This document shows positions 7,642-15,380 of a stretch of 33,752 nt of DNA, in pieces. Within the stretch, counting starts at the first letter, position 1. Each line of letters begins with the position of its first letter. The stretch is from Polyangiaceae bacterium (lineage in GTDB: Bacteria; Myxococcota_A; Polyangia; Polyangiales; Polyangiaceae): contig JAPYTK010000034.1 in assembly GCA_029941785.1 (NCBI GenBank), forward strand, positions 1 to 33,752, given 5' to 3'. The notes below the pieces were generated by a model. The model was not told where the DNA came from and did no database searches. It saw only the letters and a program-made list of their open reading frames with translations. The translations under genes and the position numbers were made by a program.

Positions 7642-10047
7642 ATGAGATGGCTTGCTCGTAGCGCGGTGGTGTCGTTCCTGAGCCTGTCAGTGGGTGGTTT
7701 GGGGTGCAGTGACGAGGCCCTTCAATCGGCGAGCAGTTCCACCGGGGCGGGCGGAGCTGCCGGAGCCGGCGGTTCGGGTGGCAGCCCCGCGCAACCTCCA
7801 GGGGAGGCCCAGCCGCTCGCCGTGCCCGAGTGGATGGTGACGGAGGTCGGCGCGTCCAACGATCCGGTGGTGAGCGCGATGATTGCGGGGACCTTCGACC
7901 TGCCCCCGGCAGGCGACTACCTCGGCTTGAACTGGTGGCCCGTCGCCCCAGGCGAGGACGGCAAGCTGGTCGACACCAATGACGATCGCCTCTACGCCGC
8001 GGCGCGGATCCAGGTTCCCGACGGCCATCACGTCTTCGCGCGCGGTGATACCGTCATATCGTTTTACACCGATAGCCTGGCGCGTCATCCGGGTGACTTT
8101 TATCACTCGAAGAAGATGCGGGTTCCGTTGGCGGCTCACGGCGGGGAGCACCTCATCGTGGTCCGCGCGATGGGCAAGCGCAACACACCCGAGGTCGAGC
8201 TGTGGTCGACGGATGCGGAGATCGTCTTCAACGCGGCCGACGTGACCAAGCCCGATCTCATCGTAGGGGACAGCAGTGAGCGACCCTTTGGCATCGCGGT
8301 GCTCAACATCACCGCTGAGGCGATCGCCGATGTGAGCGCGCGGGTCGTCGAGAGCGACCACTTCGAGGCCACCGAGATCCGCTTTCCTTCGCTGGCGCCT
8401 GACGCGACCACACAGCTCAGCTTTCTCTTGCGGCCGAAGGCACCGCCAGCCGAGGGCGTGCGCGAGCTGTCGGCCACCCTCCGGATCGACTCGCCCGAGC
8501 TCGATTGGGATTACGAAGAGGAGGTCATCGTTCCTGTGGTGCAGGCCGGCGCGCGCTACCGCCACACCAGGCGGAGCCAGGTCGACGCCTCGACGCAGTA
8601 CCACGCCGTGGTGCCTCCGGTCGCCGTGGAGAACGGCAAGACGTACGGGCTGTTTCTCAGCCTGCACGGTGCGGGCGTCGAGGCGAAGGGGCAGGCTGCC
8701 TCCTACGGCCACATGGACTGGGCCTATGTGGTCGCGGCGACGAACCGCAGGCCGTTCGGTTTCGACTGGGAGGAGTGGGGAAGGCTCGACGCGGTCGAGG
8801 CGCTCGACACCGCGATCGCGAGCTACCCGATCGACCCCAACCGCGTGCACCTGACCGGTCATTCGATGGGGGGGCACGGCAGCTGGCACAACGGCGTGCA
8901 CTTCGGTCATCGCTTCGGGGTGGTCGCGCCGAGCGCGGGTTGGATCGCCTTCGACCAATACGGGGGCGGACCGTTTCCCTCCGGCGTGATCGGGCGGGCC
9001 CGGGCCGCGAGCATGACGCTCGATTTCGTCGACAACTTCTCGAACAACGTCGTCTACATCATTCACGGCAGCGCCGACACGAACGTCCCCATCTCGCACG
9101 CCAAGCAGATGAACACCGTGCTGACGCCCATCGTGAGTGATCTGACTTTCCACACCGAGCCTGGAGCGGGCCACTGGTGGGACAACGATCCTGACGAGCC
9201 CGGAGCCGACTGCGTGGACTTTCAGCCAATGATCGACAAGGCCGAGGCCACGATCCTCGATCCCGTCCCGCTCGACTTCACCTTCACGACGCCGGGCTCC
9301 TGGGTCAGCTCGACGCGATCGTTCGCGACCGTGTCCTCGTGCGCCAGCCCCATGGACAACTGCAGCGTGAGCTCGGTCGCGACGGGGACCGACGTGGCGG
9401 TCACGACCAGCAACGTGCGCACGCTGTACATCGACGGCGACGCGCTCAAGTCCAAGCAGGTCGGCTCGCTCACCGTGGACGGCCAATCGCACGCGATCGT
9501 GGACGGCTCGATCCGCATCGGCCCCGAGGGCGGCAAGGTCCCCAGCCTTCACGGTCCGTTGAACCAGGTGTTTCACCGTCCCTTTTGTTTCGTGTGGTCC
9601 GACGACGGCCCCCCTGCCTACCGACACTACGCGGCGTGGCTCCTCTCCTGGTGGTCGGTGATCGGCAACGGGCACGGTTGCGGGCTTCCGCTCAGCGGGC
9701 TGACCGATGATCTGCGTGAGAACTACAACCTCGTGTTTCTCGGCGTGCCGCTCGACGCCGTCGACAAGGCCTCCGATCTCCCCATCGGCTGGACGGACGA
9801 GGCGATCACCGTCGGGGCCAAGAGCTTCAACCAGGCGGCGGTCGCCTTCGTCTATCCACGCGGCGAGCGTCTGTTCGGTTACTGGGCCGCAGCGGCGGGT
9901 CACGAGCACCTGATCTTCAGGTACACGCCGTTTTCTTCCCGAGCGGGGATGCCGGACTATCTCGTCTTCGATACCGACGGCGTGGCCGCTACCGGTTTCT
10001 TCGACGCGGACTGGAAGCTCGCGTCCGCTTACGCGGAGGGTCTCTGA
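7642..10047 (+). CDS. Alpha/beta-hydrolase (prolyl oligopeptidase/esterase-like) lipoprotein
   Basis: An 801-residue lipoprotein. The ATG at 7642 is chosen because it opens a signal peptide ending at VGGLGC, followed by a Gly/Ala/Ser tether. Residues about 60-310 look like beta-rich N-terminal domains. The catalytic domain has LFLSLHGAG (oxyanion strand), the nucleophile elbow GHSMGG (Ser408), a candidate acid at Asp479 in GSADTNVP and His511 in GAGHWW. This arrangement is typical of the polyhydroxybutyrate depolymerase / feruloyl esterase / S9-like group. The C-terminal 250 residues resemble a non-catalytic accessory domain. Substrate unknown; an extracellular ester or peptide is plausible. 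It is divergent from phoD and may share its regulatory region, so a phosphate-linked role is possible but unsupported by the domain itself. Confidence 0.78.
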   Translation: MRWLARSAVVSFLSLSVGGLGCSDEALQSASSSTGAGGAAGAGGSGGSPAQPPGEAQPLAVPEWMVTEVGASNDPVVSAMIAGTFDLPPAGDYLGLNWWPVAPGEDGKLVDTNDDRLYAAARIQVPDGHHVFARGDTVISFYTDSLARHPGDFYHSKKMRVPLAAHGGEHLIVVRAMGKRNTPEVELWSTDAEIVFNAADVTKPDLIVGDSSERPFGIAVLNITAEAIADVSARVVESDHFEATEIRFPSLAPDATTQLSFLLRPKAPPAEGVRELSATLRIDSPELDWDYEEEVIVPVVQAGARYRHTRRSQVDASTQYHAVVPPVAVENGKTYGLFLSLHGAGVEAKGQAASYGHMDWAYVVAATNRRPFGFDWEEWGRLDAVEALDTAIASYPIDPNRVHLTGHSMGGHGSWHNGVHFGHRFGVVAPSAGWIAFDQYGGGPFPSGVIGRARAASMTLDFVDNFSNNVVYIIHGSADTNVPISHAKQMNTVLTPIVSDLTFHTEPGAGHWWDNDPDEPGADCVDFQPMIDKAEATILDPVPLDFTFTTPGSWVSSTRSFATVSSCASPMDNCSVSSVATGTDVAVTTSNVRTLYIDGDALKSKQVGSLTVDGQSHAIVDGSIRIGPEGGKVPSLHGPLNQVFHRPFCFVWSDDGPPAYRHYAAWLLSWWSVIGNGHGCGLPLSGLTDDLRENYNLVFLGVPLDAVDKASDLPIGWTDEAITVGAKSFNQAAVAFVYPRGERLFGYWAAAAGHEHLIFRYTPFSSRAGMPDYLVFDTDGVAATGFFDADWKLASAYAEGL

Positions 10048-10242
10048 TCGGGCCCGACCACCTCAATCGAAGCAGGTATGGGTGACCCTGAGAGTCGAGT
10101 TCTTCAAGACGCTCGTGCCGATCGCCGGCGAGCGGTGACGACGATACCGCGCGCGATGCCAGCCTGGCGCACTCCGCGACGCACCTCGGTTCCTGCGTGG
10201 AGGGGGGAGCAAGGCCTGAGACGAGACGGCTCGGCAAATCGT

Positions 10243-10273
10243 TGAATTGGCGTTTTGTCAATGTCGAATTGGT
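10243..10273 (+). promoter_or_regulatory. Direct repeat GAATTGG spaced 22 bp, candidate Pho-type operator
   Basis: GAATTGG occurs at 10244-10250 and 10266-10272, exactly 22 bp apart (two helical turns on one face). The sequence between them includes TTTTGTCAATG. PhoB/PhoP-type regulators bind direct repeats in 11-bp register, and the genes downstream encode phosphate uptake, so this could be a regulator site. It does not match the E. coli Pho box, and the assignment is inference. Confidence 0.3.
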
Positions 10274-10310
10274 GCCATCGAAAAGTGGGTGGCACGTGGG
10301 TTTTTGTTGT

Positions 10311-10325
10311 TTGGCGTTTGGCCAA
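10311..10325 (+). promoter_or_regulatory. Inverted repeat TTGGC-N5-GCCAA upstream of Na/Pi gene
   Basis: A perfect 5+5 inverted repeat with a 5-bp centre, 41 bp upstream of the symporter ATG. The size and spacing suit a dimeric repressor or activator operator near a promoter. No regulator gene is adjacent, so the partner is unknown. Confidence 0.35.
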
Positions 10326-10366
10326 CCATGATACGTGGCGGCCACGAGCAAGCCGGAGTCGGACCC

Positions 10367-11542
10367 ATGAGCGAGATATCGTCCACCGTTCCCCCGCCGA
10401 AACCACCCCAGGAGGGTGGGGGTAAGTTCTATGCTTGGCTTCGACTGGGACAGGTTCTTTCTCTCCTGTTCATCTTCCTGATCGGGATCCGGGGGCTTGG
10501 CACCGGTTTCAAAGGCCTGGGCAAGCCACTGCTCGACAGCCTGTTCTTGGTCACGGATAACCCCTTCGTCGGCTTGGCGGTCGGGATCCTCGCTACCACC
10601 TTGGTGCAGAGTTCCTCGGTAACCACCGCGATGATCGTTGGGCTCGTCGGCGCATCCGAGAACGCCCTGCCGGTGGAGAACGCCATTCCGATGATCATGG
10701 GCGCGAACATCGGAACCACCGTAACGAACACCATCGTGTCTCTCGGGCACGTGTCTCGACGGGACGAGTTTCAGCGCGCGTTTGAGGCGGCCACCTGCCA
10801 CGACTTCTTCAACTTCATCACTGTGGCGGTGCTTCTGCCGCTGGAGCTGGCCACCGGTTTTCTGAGGCGTTCGTCGGAAGTTCTCGCCGCCTACGTTAGC
10901 GGCGGGAGCGGTCCGGGCAAGCTGCCGAACCCGATCAAGACCGTCACCAAGGGGGCCGTCGAACAGCTCCAGCACGGGATTGAGACGTTCAGCGGAAGCT
11001 CGAAGGCGCAGGCGATCATCCTGATCATCCTGTCGGCAATCATCATCTTCGGCGCGCTGTACATGATCGTGCGCACCCTGCGCCGCCTCGCCGCCACCCG
11101 CCTGCAGGTCTACATCACACGCTCCTTTGGCAAGAACGCCTACCTCGGCATCGTCGTCGGCATCGTGGTGACCGTGATGGTGCAGAGCAGCTCGATCACC
11201 ACCTCGGTGATGGTGCCCTTGGCAGCGGCGGGGATCGTGACCTTGCGGCAGGTGTTTCCGGTCAATATCGGCGCGAACATCGGTACGACGGTCACGGCGA
11301 TTTTGGCGTCGATGGCGGCGGCGGAAGCGGGCGGCGTTCAAATCGCCATCGTGCACCTCTTGTTCAATCTGTTGGGCACGCTCATGATCTACCCTTGGAA
11401 AAAGACCCGCGAGATCCCGCTTCGTATGGCCGAGTGGTTGGCGGCCATTGCGACAAATAACAAGAAGGCCGCACTCGTGTACGTGATTGCGCTATTTTAC
11501 GGACTACCCGCCCTGTTAATCCTCATCAGCAAATCGGTCTGA
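10367..11542 (+). CDS. Na/Pi cotransporter family protein (NptA/SLC34-like)
   Basis: A 391-residue polytopic membrane protein with the duplicated hallmark of sodium-phosphate symporters. QSSSVTT begins at Gln81 and QSSSITT at Gln273, each followed by a GANIGTT motif, reflecting the inverted-repeat architecture of the family. It should move inorganic phosphate across the inner membrane, coupled to sodium; some bacterial members are thought to export. The ATG at 10367 (MSEISSTV) is preferred over far-upstream in-frame codons because the preceding stretch does not look coding. The C-terminal PhoU domain seen in many homologues is absent here and is supplied by the next gene, which starts one base after this stop. 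Confidence 0.9.
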   Translation: MSEISSTVPPPKPPQEGGGKFYAWLRLGQVLSLLFIFLIGIRGLGTGFKGLGKPLLDSLFLVTDNPFVGLAVGILATTLVQSSSVTTAMIVGLVGASENALPVENAIPMIMGANIGTTVTNTIVSLGHVSRRDEFQRAFEAATCHDFFNFITVAVLLPLELATGFLRRSSEVLAAYVSGGSGPGKLPNPIKTVTKGAVEQLQHGIETFSGSSKAQAIILIILSAIIIFGALYMIVRTLRRLAATRLQVYITRSFGKNAYLGIVVGIVVTVMVQSSSITTSVMVPLAAAGIVTLRQVFPVNIGANIGTTVTAILASMAAAEAGGVQIAIVHLLFNLLGTLMIYPWKKTREIPLRMAEWLAAIATNNKKAALVYVIALFYGLPALLILISKSV

Positions 11543-11543
11543 C

Positions 11544-12224
11544 ATGTTCAAAGAACTCCTATCCATCTTCACCGCCACCGACCCCCTACCAGGGGCTACG
11601 GAAAATTTTTACAAGATGCTCGAGCTCGCCCAGGAGATGATCCTGGAAGCGAGCGCGGTCTATTGGGGGAAGGAGCAATCGCCGGAAGAGCGCACCGCGC
11701 TGTACAAGAAGGACGTCGAGGTGAACAAGCTCGAGCGCCGGGTGCGCAAGCAGATCATCGCGCACCTCACGGGCCCTCAGGACCATGCCGTCACCTACGC
11801 CTTGTTGATCATGAGTTTGATCAAGGACGCCGAGCGACTCGGCGACTACGCGAAGAATCTTCTCGAGGTGAGGGAGATGCATGGCAAGGATCTCCCGGAC
11901 GATGAGCGGGTCGGTGAGCTTCGGGAAATTCGCCAGAGTGTCGAGACGCTCGCTAGCGAGACGCGCCAAGTCTTCGAGACGAGTGACGAGGAGCGGGCGA
12001 CCGAGCTGACCATCGAGGGGCGCATCGTGGCGAAGCGCTGCGATGACCTGATTCGCCGGATCGCCGGGGCGGATTACGATGGTGCTACGGCGGTCGCCCT
12101 GACCTTGGGGGCGAGGTTCTACAAGCGCATCGATTCGCACCTGCTCAACTTGCTCAGCGGCGTCATCATGCCGCTCCACAAGCTGGACTACTTCGACGAG
12201 AAGGCGCTGCAGGCCGACAGCTGA
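11544..12224 (+). CDS. PhoU-like phosphate regulatory protein
   Basis: A 226-residue all-helical protein with the PhoU signature KDAERLGDYAKN at residues 94-105, which carries the E/DxxxD metal-binding pattern, and a matching second half (TIEGRIVAKRCDDLIRRI, about 149-172). The ATG lies one base past the TGA of the Na/Pi gene, so the two are translationally coupled. In the family, stand-alone PhoU-like proteins next to Na/Pi symporters replace the PhoU domain fused to the transporter in other species and limit phosphate influx. The acidic N-terminal half of the signature is intact, so metal binding is likely. No pstSCAB or phoBR genes are in the window. Confidence 0.85.
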   Translation: MFKELLSIFTATDPLPGATENFYKMLELAQEMILEASAVYWGKEQSPEERTALYKKDVEVNKLERRVRKQIIAHLTGPQDHAVTYALLIMSLIKDAERLGDYAKNLLEVREMHGKDLPDDERVGELREIRQSVETLASETRQVFETSDEERATELTIEGRIVAKRCDDLIRRIAGADYDGATAVALTLGARFYKRIDSHLLNLLSGVIMPLHKLDYFDEKALQADS

Positions 12225-12249
12225 GCGCCAGAATTTTGCCCCACCACAA

Positions 12250-12265
12250 CGCGTCCATGGGCGCG
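12250..12265. promoter_or_regulatory. 16-bp near-palindrome downstream of phoU-like gene
   Basis: CGCG-T-CCATGG-G-CGCG is symmetric except for one T/G pair. It sits 26 bp past the phoU-like stop and 124 bp before the next start. It could be an operator for the DUF1508 gene or part of the upstream transcript's end; there is no U-tract. Confidence 0.25.
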
Positions 12266-12389
12266 GCTTGATCCAGGTGACGAAACCGTCTCCGAACCAT
12301 ATTTCGCATACTTACGATGTGGTTCTATGTAGGCAATAGTGGCATACGCCTTGCTTGTAGGACTCGCCAGAGCACAGAGAGGACATGCC

Positions 12390-13232
12390 ATGAAGAGTTT
12401 CGTTCGTTCGTTGAGTTTTGCCGTTGCCGTTTCTGCCGCCGTGATCGGCGTCGGTTGCACCGCTGACCTGGGTCAAGACCAGGGCAATCAGACCGACAAT
12501 CAACGCACCGGCGCGTTCGAGGTCTTCGAGGGCCAGAACGGTCAATATTACTTTCGACTGCGAGCGGCCAACGGCGAGATCGTATTGGCCTCGGAGGGCT
12601 ACGTCAGCAAACAAGGCGCGGACACCGGTGTCGAGTCTGTCAAGGCGCACGCGGTCATCGCGAACAACTTCGAACAGCGTGACTCGGCCGACGGTCAGTT
12701 TTACTTCGTTCTCAAGGCCGACAACGGCGAGATCATCGGGACGAGCGAGACCTACGTGTCGACATCGAATGCCAAGCGGGGCGCCGAGACGGTACGGCAG
12801 ATTGTCGCCAAAATCCTTCGCGCGGAGGCAGCGGCCACGGGCGGGGCGCACTTTGACATTTTCGTCGGTGCGGACGACCAGTATTACTTTCATCTGCAGG
12901 CCGCCAACGGCGAGATCGTGCTTCAGAGCGAGGGCTACGTGAGTGAGCAAGGTGCGCGCAGCGGCGTGGCTTCGGTTCGGACGCACGGCAAGCTCGCGGA
13001 GAACTTCACCATCGCCGAGTCAGCGGACGAGCAGTTTTACTTCGTGCTCAAAGCGAACAACGGCGAGACCATTGGCGTCAGCGAGACTTACGTCTCCAAA
13101 TCGAACGCCGAGCGCGGGGTCGAAGGCGTCGTACAATTGCTCGTGAGCGAGCGGGTCGCTGAGGCGGGTGAGGCCTTCGAGAACGAAGAGGATGCGACCG
13201 TGGCTGTCGCGCAGCAAAGTGCGGCCGAGTAG
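12390..13232 (+). CDS. Lipoprotein with four DUF1508 (YegP-type) repeats
   Basis: A 280-residue lipoprotein: signal peptide ending at Cys23 (GVGC), a Gln/Asn/Asp-rich linker, then four DUF1508 units at about 43-87, 94-139, 154-198 and 206-250, and an acidic tail. Each unit has the (Q/D)(Y/F)YF.L.A.NGE.I..SE.YVS..N/G A..G pattern. Units 1 and 3 (SEGYVS, QGA) resemble each other, as do 2 and 4 (SETYVS, SNA), so an A-B pair has been duplicated. Known YegP-like proteins are usually small, with one or two units and no export signal; their function is poorly defined. The ATG at 12390 has a GAGAGGA ribosome binding site. It ends 27 bp before the Ntn hydrolase start, so they are probably cotranscribed. 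Confidence 0.88.
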   Translation: MKSFVRSLSFAVAVSAAVIGVGCTADLGQDQGNQTDNQRTGAFEVFEGQNGQYYFRLRAANGEIVLASEGYVSKQGADTGVESVKAHAVIANNFEQRDSADGQFYFVLKADNGEIIGTSETYVSTSNAKRGAETVRQIVAKILRAEAAATGGAHFDIFVGADDQYYFHLQAANGEIVLQSEGYVSEQGARSGVASVRTHGKLAENFTIAESADEQFYFVLKANNGETIGVSETYVSKSNAERGVEGVVQLLVSERVAEAGEAFENEEDATVAVAQQSAAE

Positions 13233-13259
13233 GACCATGGCCGTGATAGGCTGGCCGCC

Positions 13260-15380
13260 GTGCGAGCGAAGCTGACACGAGACGAGCACGGGATCTTCCA
13301 CATCGCAGCGGCCGAGGAAATCGACCGCGCCTGGGGGCTGGGCTACGCTCACGCTACCGATCGGGCATTGCAGCTGTTGTTCATGCGCTTGTTGGGCCGC
13401 GGCGAGCTGGGCAAGTACCTGGACAGCAGCGACGCATCGCTCGAGATCGATACGTTCTTTCGGCGAATGAATTGGGCCGGCGAACCCGATGAGGTCGCCG
13501 AGCTGAGCGATCGAGCGCGCGCGGTGTGTTTGGCCTACGCAGAGGGGATCAACGCTGGGCTGGCCGGCAAGGTGCCCTGGGAGCTGAAATTTGCTGGCTA
13601 CAAGAAGCTCGAACCGTGGACTATCGAGGACGGCTTTCTTCTGGCTCGCATGACGAGCTATCTCACGCTCGCGCAATCGCAGGGCGAAATGGAGCGACTG
13701 CTCGTGCAGATGGTGCAAGCCGGCGTGAAGCGGCCGCTCCTGGACGAGCTGTTTCCCGGTCAGCTGGATGACTTGGACGAGGGGCTCGTTCGGCAAGTGA
13801 CACTGGTCGAGCGAATCGTACCGGAGAGCGTCAAGTGGGCCACGGGCGGTGCGCGGATGATGGCCTCGAACAACTGGGTGATCGGTCCGGAGCGCAGCGA
13901 GAGTGGGAAGGCGATGCTCGCCAACGACCCTCACCTCGAGGTCAATCGCCTCCCGGCCGTTTGGTACGAGGTCGTGATCGAGGGGGGAGACCGCTGGGCG
14001 ATCGCGGCGACCATGCCCGGGATCCCTGGCCTCGTGACGGCCCGCACGCCGGACCTTGCCTGGGGACCGACCTACGCCTTCATGGACGCCATCGATTCCT
14101 GGGTCGAGCACTGCAAGGACGGGCAGTTTCGGCGAGGCGAAAACTGGGAGTCGTTCGATCTGCGGCAGGAGACGATCGAGCGCAAAGGAAAGCAGCCGGT
14201 CGTCGTGACCTTTTACGAGAACATGCACGGGGTGCTCGAGGGGGATCCGAGTTCCGTTGAGGAGCAGCATTTGCTGTGCACGCGGTGGGCCGGAAGCTCC
14301 ATGGGCGCTCTCTCCTTCAACGCCATGATCCAGATGTGGGACGCGACCGACGTCGTGAGCGGCATGGAGGTGATCCGCGAGCTCGAGGGGGCTTTCAGTT
14401 GGGTATTGGCCGATGCCGACGGCAACATTGGCTTTCAGATGTCGGGCCTGATGCCGGCCCGCAAGGACGGCTGGCTGGGCTTTACCCCTATGCCGGGTTG
14501 GATCGAGGACAACGACTGGCGAGGCGTCATGCCGAGCGCCGAGCTGCCGAGCTGCTTGAATCCGGAGGCCGGTTTTTTCGCCACCGCGAATCAAGATCTG
14601 AACGCCTACGGAGTTGCCCGTCCGATCACCGTTCACCAAGGTCCGTATCGTGCGGATCGGATCGCCGAGATCATTCGCGAGAAAAAGAAGCTCTCGCGCG
14701 AGGACATGGCCGCCATTCAGCTCGACATGCGGTCAGCCCAAGCGCCGCTCTTCATGGAGGTTCTTCGCCCGCTACTGCCCGATACGCATCAAGGGAAGCT
14801 GCTCGCCGAGTGGGACTACGGCTACGAGCTGTCGAGTCGCGGGGCCTTCCTGTTCGAGCGGGTATACGAAGAGATCTTGCGCAGCGTCTTCGGTCCGCAC
14901 CTCGGTGAGGAGGTCTTGTCCTTTCTCTGGGGCGGAACGGGCATGTTCGCCGATTTTTTCATCAACTTCGATCGCGTGCTGTTGTCTGACGAGTCGAGCT
15001 GGTTCATGAAGGATCGTGCCACCCTGTACCGGGAAGCCGCGGACCGCGCGCTGCAGATCGAGCCGCGACCGTGGGGTCAGGGGCGAGAACTCGTGCTTTC
15101 GCACATTCTGTTCGGCGGGAAGCTGCCAGCTTGGATGGGCTTCGACCGTGGTCCTATACAACTCGCTGGCGGACGGGCCACTCCTCATCAGGGGCAGCTG
15201 TATCGGTCGGGCGATCGCGCCACGAGCTTCGCGCCATCCATACGCTTCTTGACCGATTTTGCGGAAGATGCGGCTCACACGCGTCTCATGGGCGGTGTGA
15301 GTGATCGGCGCTTCTCGAAGCTTTACTGCAACGAGCTCGGTCCATGGCTGGCGGGAACCTACAAGAAGCTCCAGCCCTGA
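13260..15380 (+). CDS. Penicillin acylase (Ntn hydrolase) family protein lacking a signal peptide
   Basis: A 706-residue member of the penicillin/acyl-homoserine-lactone acylase family (peptidase S45 clan). The N-terminus RDEHGIFHI with GLGYAHATDRALQL is the usual alpha-chain start. The nucleophile is Ser203 in MMASNNWVIG, which would become the beta-chain N-terminus after self-cleavage, giving about 202 and 504 residues. NDPHLEVNRLPAVWYEV follows as in the family, and FATANQD marks the later conserved Asn region. Enzymes cleave amide bonds of acylated substrates; the substrate here is unknown. Most homologues are periplasmic, but here an in-frame TAG at 13230 and the absence of ATG, GTG or TTG before the GTG at 13260 rule out an N-terminal signal. 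The stop overlaps the next start (TGATG). Confidence 0.88.
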   Translation: MRAKLTRDEHGIFHIAAAEEIDRAWGLGYAHATDRALQLLFMRLLGRGELGKYLDSSDASLEIDTFFRRMNWAGEPDEVAELSDRARAVCLAYAEGINAGLAGKVPWELKFAGYKKLEPWTIEDGFLLARMTSYLTLAQSQGEMERLLVQMVQAGVKRPLLDELFPGQLDDLDEGLVRQVTLVERIVPESVKWATGGARMMASNNWVIGPERSESGKAMLANDPHLEVNRLPAVWYEVVIEGGDRWAIAATMPGIPGLVTARTPDLAWGPTYAFMDAIDSWVEHCKDGQFRRGENWESFDLRQETIERKGKQPVVVTFYENMHGVLEGDPSSVEEQHLLCTRWAGSSMGALSFNAMIQMWDATDVVSGMEVIRELEGAFSWVLADADGNIGFQMSGLMPARKDGWLGFTPMPGWIEDNDWRGVMPSAELPSCLNPEAGFFATANQDLNAYGVARPITVHQGPYRADRIAEIIREKKKLSREDMAAIQLDMRSAQAPLFMEVLRPLLPDTHQGKLLAEWDYGYELSSRGAFLFERVYEEILRSVFGPHLGEEVLSFLWGGTGMFADFFINFDRVLLSDESSWFMKDRATLYREAADRALQIEPRPWGQGRELVLSHILFGGKLPAWMGFDRGPIQLAGGRATPHQGQLYRSGDRATSFAPSIRFLTDFAEDAAHTRLMGGVSDRRFSKLYCNELGPWLAGTYKKLQP

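Larger units (their letters stand above)
10048..10366. other. Intergenic region before the Na/Pi symporter-phoU pair
   Basis: This 319-bp stretch has no supported gene. It contains a 22-bp-spaced direct repeat (10244-10272) and an inverted repeat TTGGC-N5-GCCAA (10311-10325), described separately. A sequence TGGCAC at 10290-10295 resembles a sigma-54 -24 box but lacks the -12 GC. The first 150 bases show nothing I recognise. Confidence 0.6.

Noticed and set aside
7687-9909. 740-codon open frame on the minus strand inside the hydrolase lipoprotein gene
   Set aside because: It lies fully antisense to a gene with clear signal peptide and catalytic motifs, and its translation is low-complexity Arg/His/Asp/Val-rich with no domain. 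Such frames are common opposite GC-rich genes.
10290-10306. Possible sigma-54 promoter (TGGCAC followed by TTTTT)
   Set aside because: The -12 GC dinucleotide expected ten bases after the GG is absent.
9989-11356. 455-codon minus-strand frame opposite the Na/Pi gene
   Set aside because: Antisense to a symporter with duplicated QSSS motifs; Asp/Arg/His-rich translation.
13020-14639. 539-codon minus-strand frame across the DUF1508 and acylase genes
   Set aside because: It crosses two convincing plus-strand genes and has no recognisable motif.
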